Source: a virus
IMG/VR virus record: IMGVR_UViG_3300024348_000001
Location: 122,055 to 186,054 of that record
DNA: 64,000 bases
Reading direction: 5' to 3' (one strand)
The notes under the pieces are model-generated. The model saw only the letters and a list, made by a program, of their open reading frames with translations. It was not told where the DNA came from and did no database searches. Positions 46,801 to 54,552 of this stretch are shown here, in pieces. Made by a program: the position numbers and the translations under genes. The first letter of the stretch is position 1; each line of letters opens with the position of its first letter.

Positions 46801-48360
46801 TTCGTAATCAATTTCTTCTCTAGGCACATATGTGATTTTGCCTGATTTCATAGCAGGCACGCGGTTATCGTCGCTTTTCAACGCTCCGGGAAACGCTACG
46901 GCGACATCTGCAAGTTCTTGAGGAGAACGCCATACTGTTTCACCTGTCTTCAAATCCCTGAACTGAGCATAGATCTTGCCGTCGGGTCCTTTACGGGCAC
47001 CTCGAGCAATGTGAGTATCTACCCCTGCTCTCATGCTCTCTGGCGTGCGTACAGGATCCATGAATCCCATGTGAGAAGGTTGCACACTGCGAGCTTCATC
47101 GGGAATGGCATCCATGCTTGGGATACCACCTTCTCCCAAACGTGTGATCTTAGTGTGCTTATCAAGGATTTCGGCAGGATTGATTTCTTCAAGGTTCTGT
47201 CCAAGCCCTGAACCAAGAAGTGCCTGTTCAAGTTGAGGTGTCATTACTCCTGTAGGCATGCTTTTTAAACTGCCTTGGAATGATGCTTTGTAAAATGCGG
47301 CTCTGCGCATGCCCGAATGATCTCGTTCAACACGCTCACGCAACAAATCTTCCGGTCCGTGAAAAGTCTGATAGGCCAAATGGTCACGGTCATCCACTTC
47401 TTGTTCACCGCGCGACACCGCTAAGAGTTTTTTAGTCGTAGCAAGAATGGCGTCTTTGTTCATTCTGTCAAAAGCTGTGCCCAATGTTCTTTTAGTAACA
47501 AAGGGATCTAGCTCCATTCTTTCAAACACGTCCGTAAGCTTCTGCCGCGTCGTTGTTTCATCGCCTTCTAGGTCTTTGGCTTTGAGTAATCTGGCTTTAA
47601 GTTTTTGCACAACGGCAGAATCATTCTCTTTGTAATTAGCGGCGTAAATTTGATCTCCCCACGCTTCTTTGATTTCGGCGTCTGTGGCTCCCATAGATTT
47701 AAGCAAAGGCATCAAAGGCAATTCACCCTGTCCCAATTTAAGTTTGTACACATTTGTTTCTGGGTTGAGCATGTACCTGTGAGAAATGCCTTTGCCCGGT
47801 AATACGTTGGCGTGCGCTTCTAATTCTCCGTTAGATTTAATACGCGTGTAGACGCCGGGTTTGAGCCTTTGCTGTGCAGTTAAGGTGTACTCGCTGCCGT
47901 TGTGGACCATGGTGCCGTATTTAGTCACATAAGGCACATTAGCCAACACCTGATCACGGGCATCAATGACTTGGCCCGTGATGTTGTCCATAAGCTCCCA
48001 CGTGCCTTTAAGACGACGGCCCATGGTCTTACCACCCAACACCGCATCTTTGTGCTGTTTGTTGGAATAGAGTTCGGGATCAATGTATCTGACACCATTC
48101 AAACGCAATGTGTGCTTTTCATTAGAAATGGGTTGAATAGCGGATGCCGCAGCTAATACAGAATCGTAAATAGCTTTGCGTGTGGAACTAACGTCCGAAA
48201 ATGATCTGAGTTGATCCATAGACGGTGATGTAAATTGCGGCTTAGGTGGTGCCGGTAAAATCGACATGTCACCGGCCATAGGAGGCACCGGTGACATGGC
48301 ATCTAACTTGGCGGGTAAAGCACTCGCTGTTGGGCGAGCTGGAGGCAATATAGAATCCAT
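43864..48360 (-). CDS. RNA polymerase beta fused to the N-terminal part of beta'
   Basis: A 1498-residue protein. The beta part shows MDPVRTPESMRAGVDTHIA (equivalent to IETPEG), GYNFEDANVISEG (about 676-690) and GDKMSGRYGDKG (about 811-822), holding the two conserved Lys of the active centre. A beta' part starts near residue 1070 (GLFDPKLTGG): VDNVGRAVITPNPDYDMDTV, RPVFINRAPVLHRFGI, and the catalytic NADFDGD at 1405-1411 with all three Asp. The chain ends 87 residues later, before the bridge helix and trigger loop, which are encoded separately at 35520-39629. No tag-like N-terminus. The ribosome site is weak. Beta-beta' fusion is rare; the break inside beta' resembles those of giant-phage polymerases. 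Confidence 0.9.
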   Translation of the reverse strand: MDSILPPARPTASALPAKLDAMSPVPPMAGDMSILPAPPKPQFTSPSMDQLRSFSDVSSTRKAIYDSVLAAASAIQPISNEKHTLRLNGVRYIDPELYSNKQHKDAVLGGKTMGRRLKGTWELMDNITGQVIDARDQVLANVPYVTKYGTMVHNGSEYTLTAQQRLKPGVYTRIKSNGELEAHANVLPGKGISHRYMLNPETNVYKLKLGQGELPLMPLLKSMGATDAEIKEAWGDQIYAANYKENDSAVVQKLKARLLKAKDLEGDETTTRQKLTDVFERMELDPFVTKRTLGTAFDRMNKDAILATTKKLLAVSRGEQEVDDRDHLAYQTFHGPEDLLRERVERDHSGMRRAAFYKASFQGSLKSMPTGVMTPQLEQALLGSGLGQNLEEINPAEILDKHTKITRLGEGGIPSMDAIPDEARSVQPSHMGFMDPVRTPESMRAGVDTHIARGARKGPDGKIYAQFRDLKTGETVWRSPQELADVAVAFPGALKSDDNRVPAMKSGKITYVPREEIDYELPAFEDAFSALGNLIPIKSAVKAQRMAMASRMLTQALPLKDGEAPFVRGALPGTKGTKDFEHEFGVHMGAVRAAQDGQITDISDGIVKLRYADGSKDEIELFQNHPFNRKTMLHQSTALKPGDMFKQGQTIVRSNFTDKDGAMALGLNARTAYMPWKGYNFEDANVISEGMAKRMSSEHMYQHELEVTDQHKMGKRNYISLFPQKYDKQLLDTMDDDGIIKVGQTVTYDQPLILGAQEKESPQNKIHKQGARAFGDVSVLWKHHDPGVVTDIVQSKNGPVVLVKSIVPTQVGDKMSGRYGDKGVIAAIVPDHQMPTDSQGRPFEVLLNPLGIVTRTNPAQKVELMLGKIAELTGKSIAVPDFEDIEDMTEWAEQQLKKYNLKGTENIMDVTRNQYVNNVATGNRFYMKLHHTAESKGQGRGSGAYSSEDAPAKGGESGSKRISMLDVNALLSHGATETIRDAGLIRGQKNEEYWTQFMQGHTPIEPKVPLIYEKFVNSLKAAGINVVSNGQETNVMAMTNSDVKQLTADRVVRSGETVRFDKNMEPIAGGLFDPKLTGGHNGRQWAKIELPEPTLNPVMEEPARRLLGLTQQQLRDTIGGEHILGRYGTGPQAIAKALAELNVKREIDVARAQVNGSNKAARDNAIRRLGYLKGAEKYGLHPKDWILDAVPVLPPIFRPVTVMGSSGIPLVADPNYLYKELLDATANFKSMKDMVGLNDTGSERLAIYDSFKAITGLGDPIHPKLQEKNVSGILKSIFGNSPKFGTVQRKLLSSTVDNVGRAVITPNPDYDMDTVGIPEGKAFEVYNKFLIRRLKRLGMPMGEALRHVKDKTALAKDALLKEMETRPVFINRAPVLHRFGIMAFKPRLVSGDVMQISPLIVKGFNADFDGDAMQFHVPTSEAAVREAYDRMMPSKNLFHPADFKSVVHGPVNEYIGGLYHASSQTSARRPRVFASRQDAIAAYKRGDIQADDPVEIIQ

Positions 48361-48383
48361 TGTTTACACCGTATTTGAAATGA

Positions 48384-49979
48384 TTACACCACGGCAGAGC
48401 GTTGTTCTTTTCTGGAAACTGGCCTTGAAATGTCAATAGGCTCAGCCGTTGCATACAACTCAGGTGGCGCGTGTTCATATCGAGCGCTGTCACGTTCTCT
48501 CAAAGCACGTTTCAAGGCTTCAGCTTTACTGCCCTTGCGCGTGTAGTCATATGCCAATGCACCTGTACCCAAACCAGAAGCACCTGCATAAAGCAAATAG
48601 AGAGCAGGCAAACCAGCTAAAACATCGTTAACAGCAGATCCCGTAGACACTCCCGGATATTCGGCTACCTTTTGCGTCAACGTCGAATACAACGAATCTA
48701 AAGCCTGTCCAACTTCAGTCATTGTTGCCGTTGAAGATTTTTTCACGTGAGGATCGTGTGACAACGGCGATGCGTAACTACTTAACAAAGCATCATGAAA
48801 ATCACGTTCGGCTTTTTTTCGTTCATCGTCATGTGTTTTTTTAAGCACAGCATCTGTTAAAAGTTGCGTACCTTTGTAACCACCCAACAACCCACCACCA
48901 CCAGCTAATGCTAGTGTCGAAAGCAGTAATGGGTTGTCCAATATTGATGGCGTACGCTCATTCGTACCGAATAAGTAATTAGACCAACCTTGTTCTCCAG
49001 ATTCTTTAATGCGTTCAACGGGGTACGTAAAATCAAAGTTACGATTAATTTTACTTTTGGGTTTAGGCTTGTTAAACATTTTGCTTAATGCGTAAACACC
49101 ACCAAGACCCGCACCGCCGGCAAGCCCTAACAATGCCGCACGACGAACCATGTCATTTTCATACCACGCTTTGACGCCTGCATCATTTTTTGAAGCTAAA
49201 GTTGGAGTAGGCGCACTACTTGTTCCACTTGTTCCATTTGTTTCACTAGGTTTAGACCCTGTTAGTGCTGCCATTGGCGCACCGATTACGCTGCTAATAT
49301 TTTTTGGTGTTACATTGTTTGTAACGCTTTGTCCCCAAGATTTTAATGTATCAGCAATTGCATTTGTGGCGCTCGTAATAAAAGGAGGCGCCCCTGCGCC
49401 ACGCGGAGGAGGAGGAACGGTTTGTGGCGCAGTTAAACCTGTTGCTGCATTGTTTTGTACATTAGGTGTTACTTGAGTTTTTGGCGGTCCGGGATGACTT
49501 GTCGGTAAATTATCAAGTTCGTGATTGCCGCGAAATGGTGGTTTAAATTCCGGCAATCCTTGCATGTCTGGATTTTTAGCTTTTGCTTCTGCGGCTCTGC
49601 GCAATCTAACGCCTTCATCCGACCAGACGTCAAATATTTTTGGCTTACCGTCAGGTCCCACGCCAGTCCGATCTGCTATTTCCTGTTTTGCTTCTCTTTC
49701 TTCAAACAATTTTTTAATTCTTTGTGCTTCTGCGTTTAAATTGTTTTGGACGTTTAAGCCTGCCGGCCCCAGTAAAACAGCGTTGCCTAATGGATTTTCG
49801 TTGTTTGTTGCAAGTAAAGCTTGCGCAATGTCATAAACCGAAGGATTGGATTGATTGTTGCGTACTGCGGCTCCGTCAAAAATAGGAGGAAAGCTGCCGC
49901 CAACCGCCGGAAAATAAGGATTATCACTTTGTTTCTCAAAAATCTTGCTGAGCAACATTCTAGCCATATCACTGTTCAT
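48384..49979 (-). CDS. Membrane-segment protein of the ejectome cluster
   Basis: A 531-residue protein with no tag (MNSDMARMLLSKIFEKQ). After a Pro/Asn-rich region it has hydrophobic segments at about residues 283-302 (AALLGLAGGAGLGGVYALSK), 355-377 (LLLSTLALAGGGGLLGGYKG) and 457-478 (LAGLPALYLLYAGASGLGTG), separated by charged loops. Glycine-rich segments like these could form a channel in the host inner membrane after ejection. The C-terminus is Arg/Ser-rich. It is the gene just upstream of the polymerase. Confidence 0.55.
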   Translation of the reverse strand: MNSDMARMLLSKIFEKQSDNPYFPAVGGSFPPIFDGAAVRNNQSNPSVYDIAQALLATNNENPLGNAVLLGPAGLNVQNNLNAEAQRIKKLFEEREAKQEIADRTGVGPDGKPKIFDVWSDEGVRLRRAAEAKAKNPDMQGLPEFKPPFRGNHELDNLPTSHPGPPKTQVTPNVQNNAATGLTAPQTVPPPPRGAGAPPFITSATNAIADTLKSWGQSVTNNVTPKNISSVIGAPMAALTGSKPSETNGTSGTSSAPTPTLASKNDAGVKAWYENDMVRRAALLGLAGGAGLGGVYALSKMFNKPKPKSKINRNFDFTYPVERIKESGEQGWSNYLFGTNERTPSILDNPLLLSTLALAGGGGLLGGYKGTQLLTDAVLKKTHDDERKKAERDFHDALLSSYASPLSHDPHVKKSSTATMTEVGQALDSLYSTLTQKVAEYPGVSTGSAVNDVLAGLPALYLLYAGASGLGTGALAYDYTRKGSKAEALKRALRERDSARYEHAPPELYATAEPIDISRPVSRKEQRSAVV

Positions 49980-50359
49980 TTGGGAGCTCCCGGCAAAATC
50001 GACGACATGCTCATATTCATCGGAGCGCCGTCTTCCATGTAAAACTCAGCCCATTCAATATAATGCTTGGGTTCCTTATTCACAAAGCGTTCAACATGTA
50101 AACACTTATACCAACCGTTAATGCAAGCATCGAGGACTTTGACGTACTCTGCGTTCTGCTCAGGAATAGTAACGTCAAATATGCCGTTCTTGACGTCGGC
50201 TACCCTGACGGCTCTTGACTCATATTCTTCATCAGGCATAACAGGCGGCTGAATTCCTCTAAAAGGCAATCCGTCCTGTTCAGCCCTTCCCCAAAACAAT
50301 TGTCTTCCGTCCGCTGTTTTTTTCTGTGTCTGCGCGTATTTCACCAAGCTATGCGGCAC
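49976..50359 (-). CDS. Small unknown protein, GTG start
   Basis: A 127-residue frame with AGGAG before GTG 50359 (PHSLVKYAQ start). It has an alpha/beta look (YESRAVRVADVKNGIFDVTI, then VLDACINGWYKCLHVERFVN) and a Met-rich end. It overlaps the next gene by four bases (ATGA). Function unknown. Confidence 0.55.
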   Translation of the reverse strand: MPHSLVKYAQTQKKTADGRQLFWGRAEQDGLPFRGIQPPVMPDEEYESRAVRVADVKNGIFDVTIPEQNAEYVKVLDACINGWYKCLHVERFVNKEPKHYIEWAEFYMEDGAPMNMSMSSILPGAPK

Positions 50360-50373
50360 GGCTCACTCCTAGA

Positions 50374-50811
50374 TTAAAGCATCGGTCTACCACCACGACC
50401 CGAATCCTGTTCTCGATACTGGCGTAAGTTCTTCTCGCGTTCAAGCTGTTTAATTTGCCTGCGGTACTCACTCATTAGTTCTTCGTGCTGAATGTCTTTC
50501 ACAGTATCATCTGTTGGCTCCTGCAACTTGGCTAGTGCTCTTCCACCCAAAGCTCCCACAACAGGAGGTGCCATCAACGCCAAAGGAAGGCCAACGTTCT
50601 GAAGCGCAGTACCAGCGCCAGTTAAAGTAGAACCGCCTAATCCCATCAATGTCTTAAAAATACTGTCTTCGGCTTGCTTAACGCGGCTCTGTGCCGTTTT
50701 AACTTTTTCCAATATTTCGTCCGGTGTCAGCCCTTCCTCGGCGCATTTCTCAAGAAACGCCACTTTGAACTGATCCCTTGGCGACAAATCCTTAATCAAA
50801 TCAGAGATCAT
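50374..50811 (-). CDS. Small membrane/coiled-coil protein
   Basis: A 145-residue protein: an N-terminal helical part (QFKVAFLEKCAEEGLTPDEI), a Gly/Leu-rich hydrophobic stretch at about residues 54-92 (LMGLGGSTLTGAG, then LPLALMAPPVVGALGG), and a charged helix likely to coil (LMSEYRRQIKQLEREKNL). Two close membrane segments followed by a coiled coil suit a small channel or membrane-anchored protein. A GAGGT site precedes the ATG. Confidence 0.5.
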   Translation of the reverse strand: MISDLIKDLSPRDQFKVAFLEKCAEEGLTPDEILEKVKTAQSRVKQAEDSIFKTLMGLGGSTLTGAGTALQNVGLPLALMAPPVVGALGGRALAKLQEPTDDTVKDIQHEELMSEYRRQIKQLEREKNLRQYREQDSGRGGRPML

Positions 50812-50850
50812 GATAGTTACCTCGTTCGTGAAAAACTAGATTGTTTGGAA

Positions 50851-52029
50851 TTATAACAACTCAATGGCTGGAGTCTTGGGTGGTTTGTCTGTAGGAACAG
50901 GCGCAGGCATTGTTTTAATCCCGTTGCCTTTAGGACCTTTGCCTCGAATAGCCGGCATTAACTCAAAAGGCGGCGGTACTGGGCCTTTAGGTGCGTTACC
51001 GAACCTTGGATCCATTTTGTCCCCGGCCGGATTAGCCGGCATATTAGGTCTAATAGGAAGCCTTGGATTCATTTTGTCACCGGCAGGATTAACCGGCATA
51101 TTAGGTCTAATAGGAAGCCTTGGATCCATCTGACCACCGCCGTTAAATCCCGGCATCACCACAGCCCCACCCATGCCTCGTTGCGGAAGAAATTGATTTC
51201 TACCTCCATTGAGTCCCGGCATTACTACGGGACCACCCATACCTCGCTGTGGTTGTTTGAAAAAAGGATTATTGCCGCCTAAGCTAAATAACCACGACGG
51301 CAAATCAGACCAACCCTCAGCTTGTTTAGTGTGATGCATTTGTGCGGATAATCTTCCCAAGTCGGCCGCAGTGTGCATATTTAATTCGCCAGATTCTTTT
51401 TCAATTTTTGGCTTTTTAAAATACTTTTCGGTTATCACGTCAAGAGGATGTGTCCCGGCAGGAAATGCTTCGTCCCGTTCCATATAATCAGGTGTTTTTA
51501 AACGTAACAATTCAGCCAACCCTGCCCGTGCTTTGCGTGGGTGTTCCATAGAATAGTAATTTGGCATTGAGCTTTCATTTGTATCATCAATTTGCTTTGC
51601 GGCCATGAGCCTTTTTATAGCTTCGTCTGCGGAATACATACTTGAAGGATCAGCATACTGTTCGCCATAAAACTTAACATCGGCTCCGCGTGCTTTTGCT
51701 GCATCTGCCAATGTTTTAGTCATGTCGATAATGCGCTTTCGGCTCCGATGCAAAGGCCTGTCGTCGTAAGCAGGTCCACCATCCAACCAACGATCATATT
51801 CGTATCCAGTGTCACTTCCGCCATACGCCGACTTCTCAACATTTCGTTTTGTTTTATTTGTTTCTTTAAGCCAAGCATGCATGTCATTGCGTATGTCGTG
51901 AAACTCTTCAGGAATGTCCTTAGTCATTTTTTTGTATTCAGCTGCGTCACTTTTAGCTTTGCGCTTTGGCTCAGTGTCCTTAGCTTGCTTTTGTGCGGTA
52001 AGCATTCCCAATTCAGCAGCAGTAAACAT
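50851..52029 (-). CDS. Tagged protein with a second internal tag copy and Pro-rich repeats
   Basis: AAGGGG before ATG 52029 sets the start (MFTAAELGMLTAQKQAK), giving 392 residues. A second tag, MHTAADLGRLSAQ, occurs in the middle (codon at 51378), so the gene looks like a fusion of two tagged proteins. The region after it holds Gly/Pro-rich repeats (RGMGGPVVMPG, then two copies of NPRLPIRPNMPANPAGDKM). The first half is helical with an RIIDMTKTLADAAKARGADV stretch. No enzyme motif. Confidence 0.6.
   Translation of the reverse strand: MFTAAELGMLTAQKQAKDTEPKRKAKSDAAEYKKMTKDIPEEFHDIRNDMHAWLKETNKTKRNVEKSAYGGSDTGYEYDRWLDGGPAYDDRPLHRSRKRIIDMTKTLADAAKARGADVKFYGEQYADPSSMYSADEAIKRLMAAKQIDDTNESSMPNYYSMEHPRKARAGLAELLRLKTPDYMERDEAFPAGTHPLDVITEKYFKKPKIEKESGELNMHTAADLGRLSAQMHHTKQAEGWSDLPSWLFSLGGNNPFFKQPQRGMGGPVVMPGLNGGRNQFLPQRGMGGAVVMPGFNGGGQMDPRLPIRPNMPVNPAGDKMNPRLPIRPNMPANPAGDKMDPRFGNAPKGPVPPPFELMPAIRGKGPKGNGIKTMPAPVPTDKPPKTPAIELL
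51004..51117 (-). repeat. Two tandem 57-bp coding repeats
   Basis: 51004-51060 and 51061-51117 code for the 19-residue unit MNPRLPIRPNMPANPAGDK, followed by a partial third copy. Confidence 0.75.
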
Positions 52030-52040
52030 GTTTAACCCCT

Positions 52041-52050
52041 TAAGCACTTA
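52041..52050. promoter_or_regulatory. TAAGCACTTA junction motif
   Basis: Overlaps the stop codon of the peptidase gene and the Shine-Dalgarno side of the next tagged gene; on the minus strand it reads TATAAGTGCTTAAGGGG. Confidence 0.45.
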
Positions 52051-52488
52051 TACAGTTGGCCAAGCTGCAATGCCCCAACACTTAAATACTTCGTTGAGAC
52101 GTCCTGTTGTCTTCCACATTCTGTCCCATTTTATCAAAGTTGCGTGCGCATGTCCTATCTGAACATCGTGCATAAAGACTTTATTGTGTTTGACACCTTT
52201 AACTACGACATAGTGAGACACAGCGTCAGGTTCCCAGCACACTAAGCAAATGACAGGTTTATTGGTGTTACAGAAATGCCTAAGATCGGACACAGTCATC
52301 TCACCGGCCAAGACATTGAGCCCAGAAAGCCTAAGAGCGGCCTCCAACTGCCGTGGATCCGCTCCATCTTGGGGCGTGGCAAACTTTTTTTTAGCTGTCG
52401 GAACATCGAAGTACTTGAGGACACAGGCTACCGCCGCTTCTCCGCAATCATGATCTCCCTTTTGTCGTTCGTCAGGTAATGAGATCAT
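52048..52488 (-). CDS. C39-like cysteine peptidase
   Basis: The TAGGAG site fits best with ATG 52488 (MISLPDERQK), 146 residues. The N-terminal motif HDCGEAAVACVLKYF (Cys15) is the classic C39 start, where the Cys is the nucleophile. His92 in VSHYVVVKG and Asp108 in VFMHDV complete the expected Cys-His-Asp order. In bacteria C39 domains cleave after double-Gly leaders of secreted peptides. Here the target is unknown; it might process packaged proteins or host export peptides. It has no tag. Confidence 0.7.
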   Translation of the reverse strand: MISLPDERQKGDHDCGEAAVACVLKYFDVPTAKKKFATPQDGADPRQLEAALRLSGLNVLAGEMTVSDLRHFCNTNKPVICLVCWEPDAVSHYVVVKGVKHNKVFMHDVQIGHAHATLIKWDRMWKTTGRLNEVFKCWGIAAWPTV

Positions 52489-52518
52489 GATCATTCTCCT
52501 AAAAGTGCATATAAATCA

Positions 52519-53259
52519 TCACAGTGCCCCTACCCAGCGTCCCAACCCGTTCAACACCATGGGAATAAACCGCGGAACACCTTCTTGGATTATACCCGCA
52601 CCCAAAATAGGCTTGTATTTCATTGTCCGCCCGTACTTGAAGGCATATGCCGAGTTGTCCACTAAACACCCAACGTTGAATCCCCACCACAGCGATGATT
52701 TGTTCGCTGCATACATAATACCTGCGTGACTATGAATGTGTCCGATCACCGTGGGCCTCATATTGGCTATAGCACAACGACTAGCGCCCAAAGCTCCCGT
52801 AAATCCTTCTCCGTGTTCAAAGACAATACCGTCTATGATCCACTCGTCTGCCCATTTCCAGCCCACAGGTGCCTCTAGGATGTCATGAAGCTCCTTAAGG
52901 ACTCTCTGGGGCAACCCTGAGTCCAAAGCCTTCCTGAATGGCCTCATGGTGTGATTGGATGTGCATATCTTGGCGACGGGAAACAATTCATAGACATCCC
53001 GTAATTGCTCTACGGCTTTATCTAGTTCGTGACCTGCGGATAATCCATCAGGGTCATGCTTGTACTGAGACAAAGCATGACCATCTATTTCGTCGCCTAA
53101 AAACACGACTTCGTCAAAAGCATGTTTGTTTTTTATGGCCCTGAGAAACGCCGTCGTGTCTTTATGCATGAAAGGACAATGTAAATCACCAACGGCAAGA
53201 ATGGTTTTTTTACTGCGTGCGAGGGGTTGGGCCACGAAACGCCTCCCATATCGGGTCAC
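52519..53259 (-). CDS. Calcineurin-like metallophosphoesterase
   Basis: A 246-residue protein (GTG start at 53259, overlapping the preceding stop). The five metal-binding blocks are in order: GDLHCPF (24-30), GDEIDGH (55-61), SNHTM (101-105, the GNH(E/D) block), His149 and GHIHSHA (173-179). These residues coordinate two metals in phosphodiesterases and phosphoprotein phosphatases. The substrate is unknown. A role in nucleic-acid or nucleotide metabolism is common for phage members. Confidence 0.8.
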   Translation of the reverse strand: MTRYGRRFVAQPLARSKKTILAVGDLHCPFMHKDTTAFLRAIKNKHAFDEVVFLGDEIDGHALSQYKHDPDGLSAGHELDKAVEQLRDVYELFPVAKICTSNHTMRPFRKALDSGLPQRVLKELHDILEAPVGWKWADEWIIDGIVFEHGEGFTGALGASRCAIANMRPTVIGHIHSHAGIMYAANKSSLWWGFNVGCLVDNSAYAFKYGRTMKYKPILGAGIIQEGVPRFIPMVLNGLGRWVGAL

Positions 53260-53633
53260 ATGACGCTGTTCTTTCCCGGAACGACAACGGTTACGGGACG
53301 ACGGCGCACTAAATCCCGACGGGCCGAAGCGTCATCAGGAGATCCTTGTTCGCGCGCCTCTTGCACTAAGTTTTCCATTTTATCAATAAACCGCTGCAAA
53401 TCTTCAATGTTGTCCATAGCCATATAAGAATTGTCGCCGGGATTGTCTCTGAGATGCTTGAGGCCGTTCTTAACCATTTCGCTCATGGCGCTCATTCTGG
53501 CTAAGGCTTCTCTGACAGAAAGGATTTGGTAACTGTTGTCGCGAGAATCTTCTATGCGAATAAGACCACGTTCCGCCCACACCCTGAGATGCCTGTATTG
53601 CGCGAGACCGTGATCAAGATTAGTAAAAAGCAT
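53256..53633 (-). CDS. Small helical unknown protein
   Basis: GAGGT points to ATG 53633 (LFTNLDHGLAQYRHLRV), giving 125 residues. It is helical with an RVWAERGLIRIEDSRDNSYQ beta-turn and a QRFIDKMENLVQEAREQG helix. It overlaps the phosphoesterase start by four bases, so the two are probably translated together. Confidence 0.55.
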   Translation of the reverse strand: MLFTNLDHGLAQYRHLRVWAERGLIRIEDSRDNSYQILSVREALARMSAMSEMVKNGLKHLRDNPGDNSYMAMDNIEDLQRFIDKMENLVQEAREQGSPDDASARRDLVRRRPVTVVVPGKNSVM

Positions 53634-53640
53634 GATTACC

Positions 53641-54195
53641 TCAATAGGACACAACGTTACTCGGGGTGATTGTAGTCGGAGTCATTATTTCAATTCTTGG
53701 GTAAATGTCCATCCCCATGTATTTCTCTGTCTGCAACGTACCAGCGTCTTTCGCCGCACGCCAACGTTTTAACGCTTGTTTCAAACCTTTTTCACCAAAA
53801 GTAGTGCGTGATTTGCCTGCGCCTACTACATCAAAAAACGAACTGTTTACGATATTTGGCGCTAATGGAGCTTCGTGCCGATAATCTCCAGTGCCGGGTG
53901 CCCCAAACATTTCATGATCTGCAAGTGTCGCATACAAGAATGAATTGTTGGGATCTGAAGGGACATTGCGCGCGGCCAGACGCTTGTGCAATTCTTTTTC
54001 AAACCAACGTCTTTTGTCTACGTAAGCTTTTACCTTGTCAGGATCGCTTGCCCACCTGCCTTTTGTGCGGTGTGCAGTCAATTCGTCATATGACAATGGT
54101 TTAAGTTGATCACGTTTGTCACGGGCGTAATGGACCAACGTGTAATCTTCTGCATACTTAGCCGCAAGTTGACCGAGTTCGTGTGCAGTAATCAT
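53641..54195 (-). CDS. Tagged ejectome candidate
   Basis: AAGGAG before ATG 54195 gives a 184-residue protein starting MITAHELGQLAAKYAED. It has a Lys/Arg/Tyr-rich body (HYARDKRDQLKPLSYDEL, then KVKAYVDKRRWFEKELHKR), suggesting nucleic-acid contact. No known fold recognised. Confidence 0.6.
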   Translation of the reverse strand: MITAHELGQLAAKYAEDYTLVHYARDKRDQLKPLSYDELTAHRTKGRWASDPDKVKAYVDKRRWFEKELHKRLAARNVPSDPNNSFLYATLADHEMFGAPGTGDYRHEAPLAPNIVNSSFFDVVGAGKSRTTFGEKGLKQALKRWRAAKDAGTLQTEKYMGMDIYPRIEIMTPTTITPSNVVSY

Positions 54196-54210
54196 CACTA
54201 ACTCCTTGTG

Positions 54211-54528
54211 TCAACAATTCCATTTACGCAAAGCCTTGTTAATACGGCTGTCAGGATCATTGGCCGTTTCACTACTTGTCAGCTTACTCTTCATGCCACC
54301 CATTCGTGCACAGAAGCTTGCCTTACGTCCTGCGCGCTCTCCTGTGGGTTTGTCTTCCGTCACAGGAGGTTTAATGTCTTGACCCTGTGCTTTGAGGCTA
54401 GCACGTCCTTTGGCGTTTAAGCCACCTGACTCGCTCTTGCCTTCAGCGCGCGTCCATGCACCTTCAGCAGCTTTGATCAAGTTAGCTGTGTGCTGCGCTG
54501 CAAGTACGCCAAGATCGTGTGCAGTCAT
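54211..54528 (-). CDS. Short tagged ejectome candidate
   Basis: A 105-residue protein starting MTAHDLGVLAAQHTANLIKA, a tag version that lacks the usual second residue. The body is Lys/Gly/Ser-rich (ESGGLNAKGRASLKAQGQD) and ends RKWNC. The AAGGGGTGA ribosome site forms part of the TAAGCACTTA junction. Lys-rich small proteins are common among packaged phage proteins. Confidence 0.55.
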   Translation of the reverse strand: MTAHDLGVLAAQHTANLIKAAEGAWTRAEGKSESGGLNAKGRASLKAQGQDIKPPVTEDKPTGERAGRKASFCARMGGMKSKLTSSETANDPDSRINKALRKWNC

Positions 54529-54542
54529 TGTGAGTCACCCCT

Positions 54543-54552
54543 TAAGTGCTTA
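54543..54552. promoter_or_regulatory. TAAGTGCTTA junction motif
   Basis: Includes the TAA stop of the 54550-55716 gene; on the minus strand GTATAAGCACTTAAGGGG precedes ATG 54528. Confidence 0.45.
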
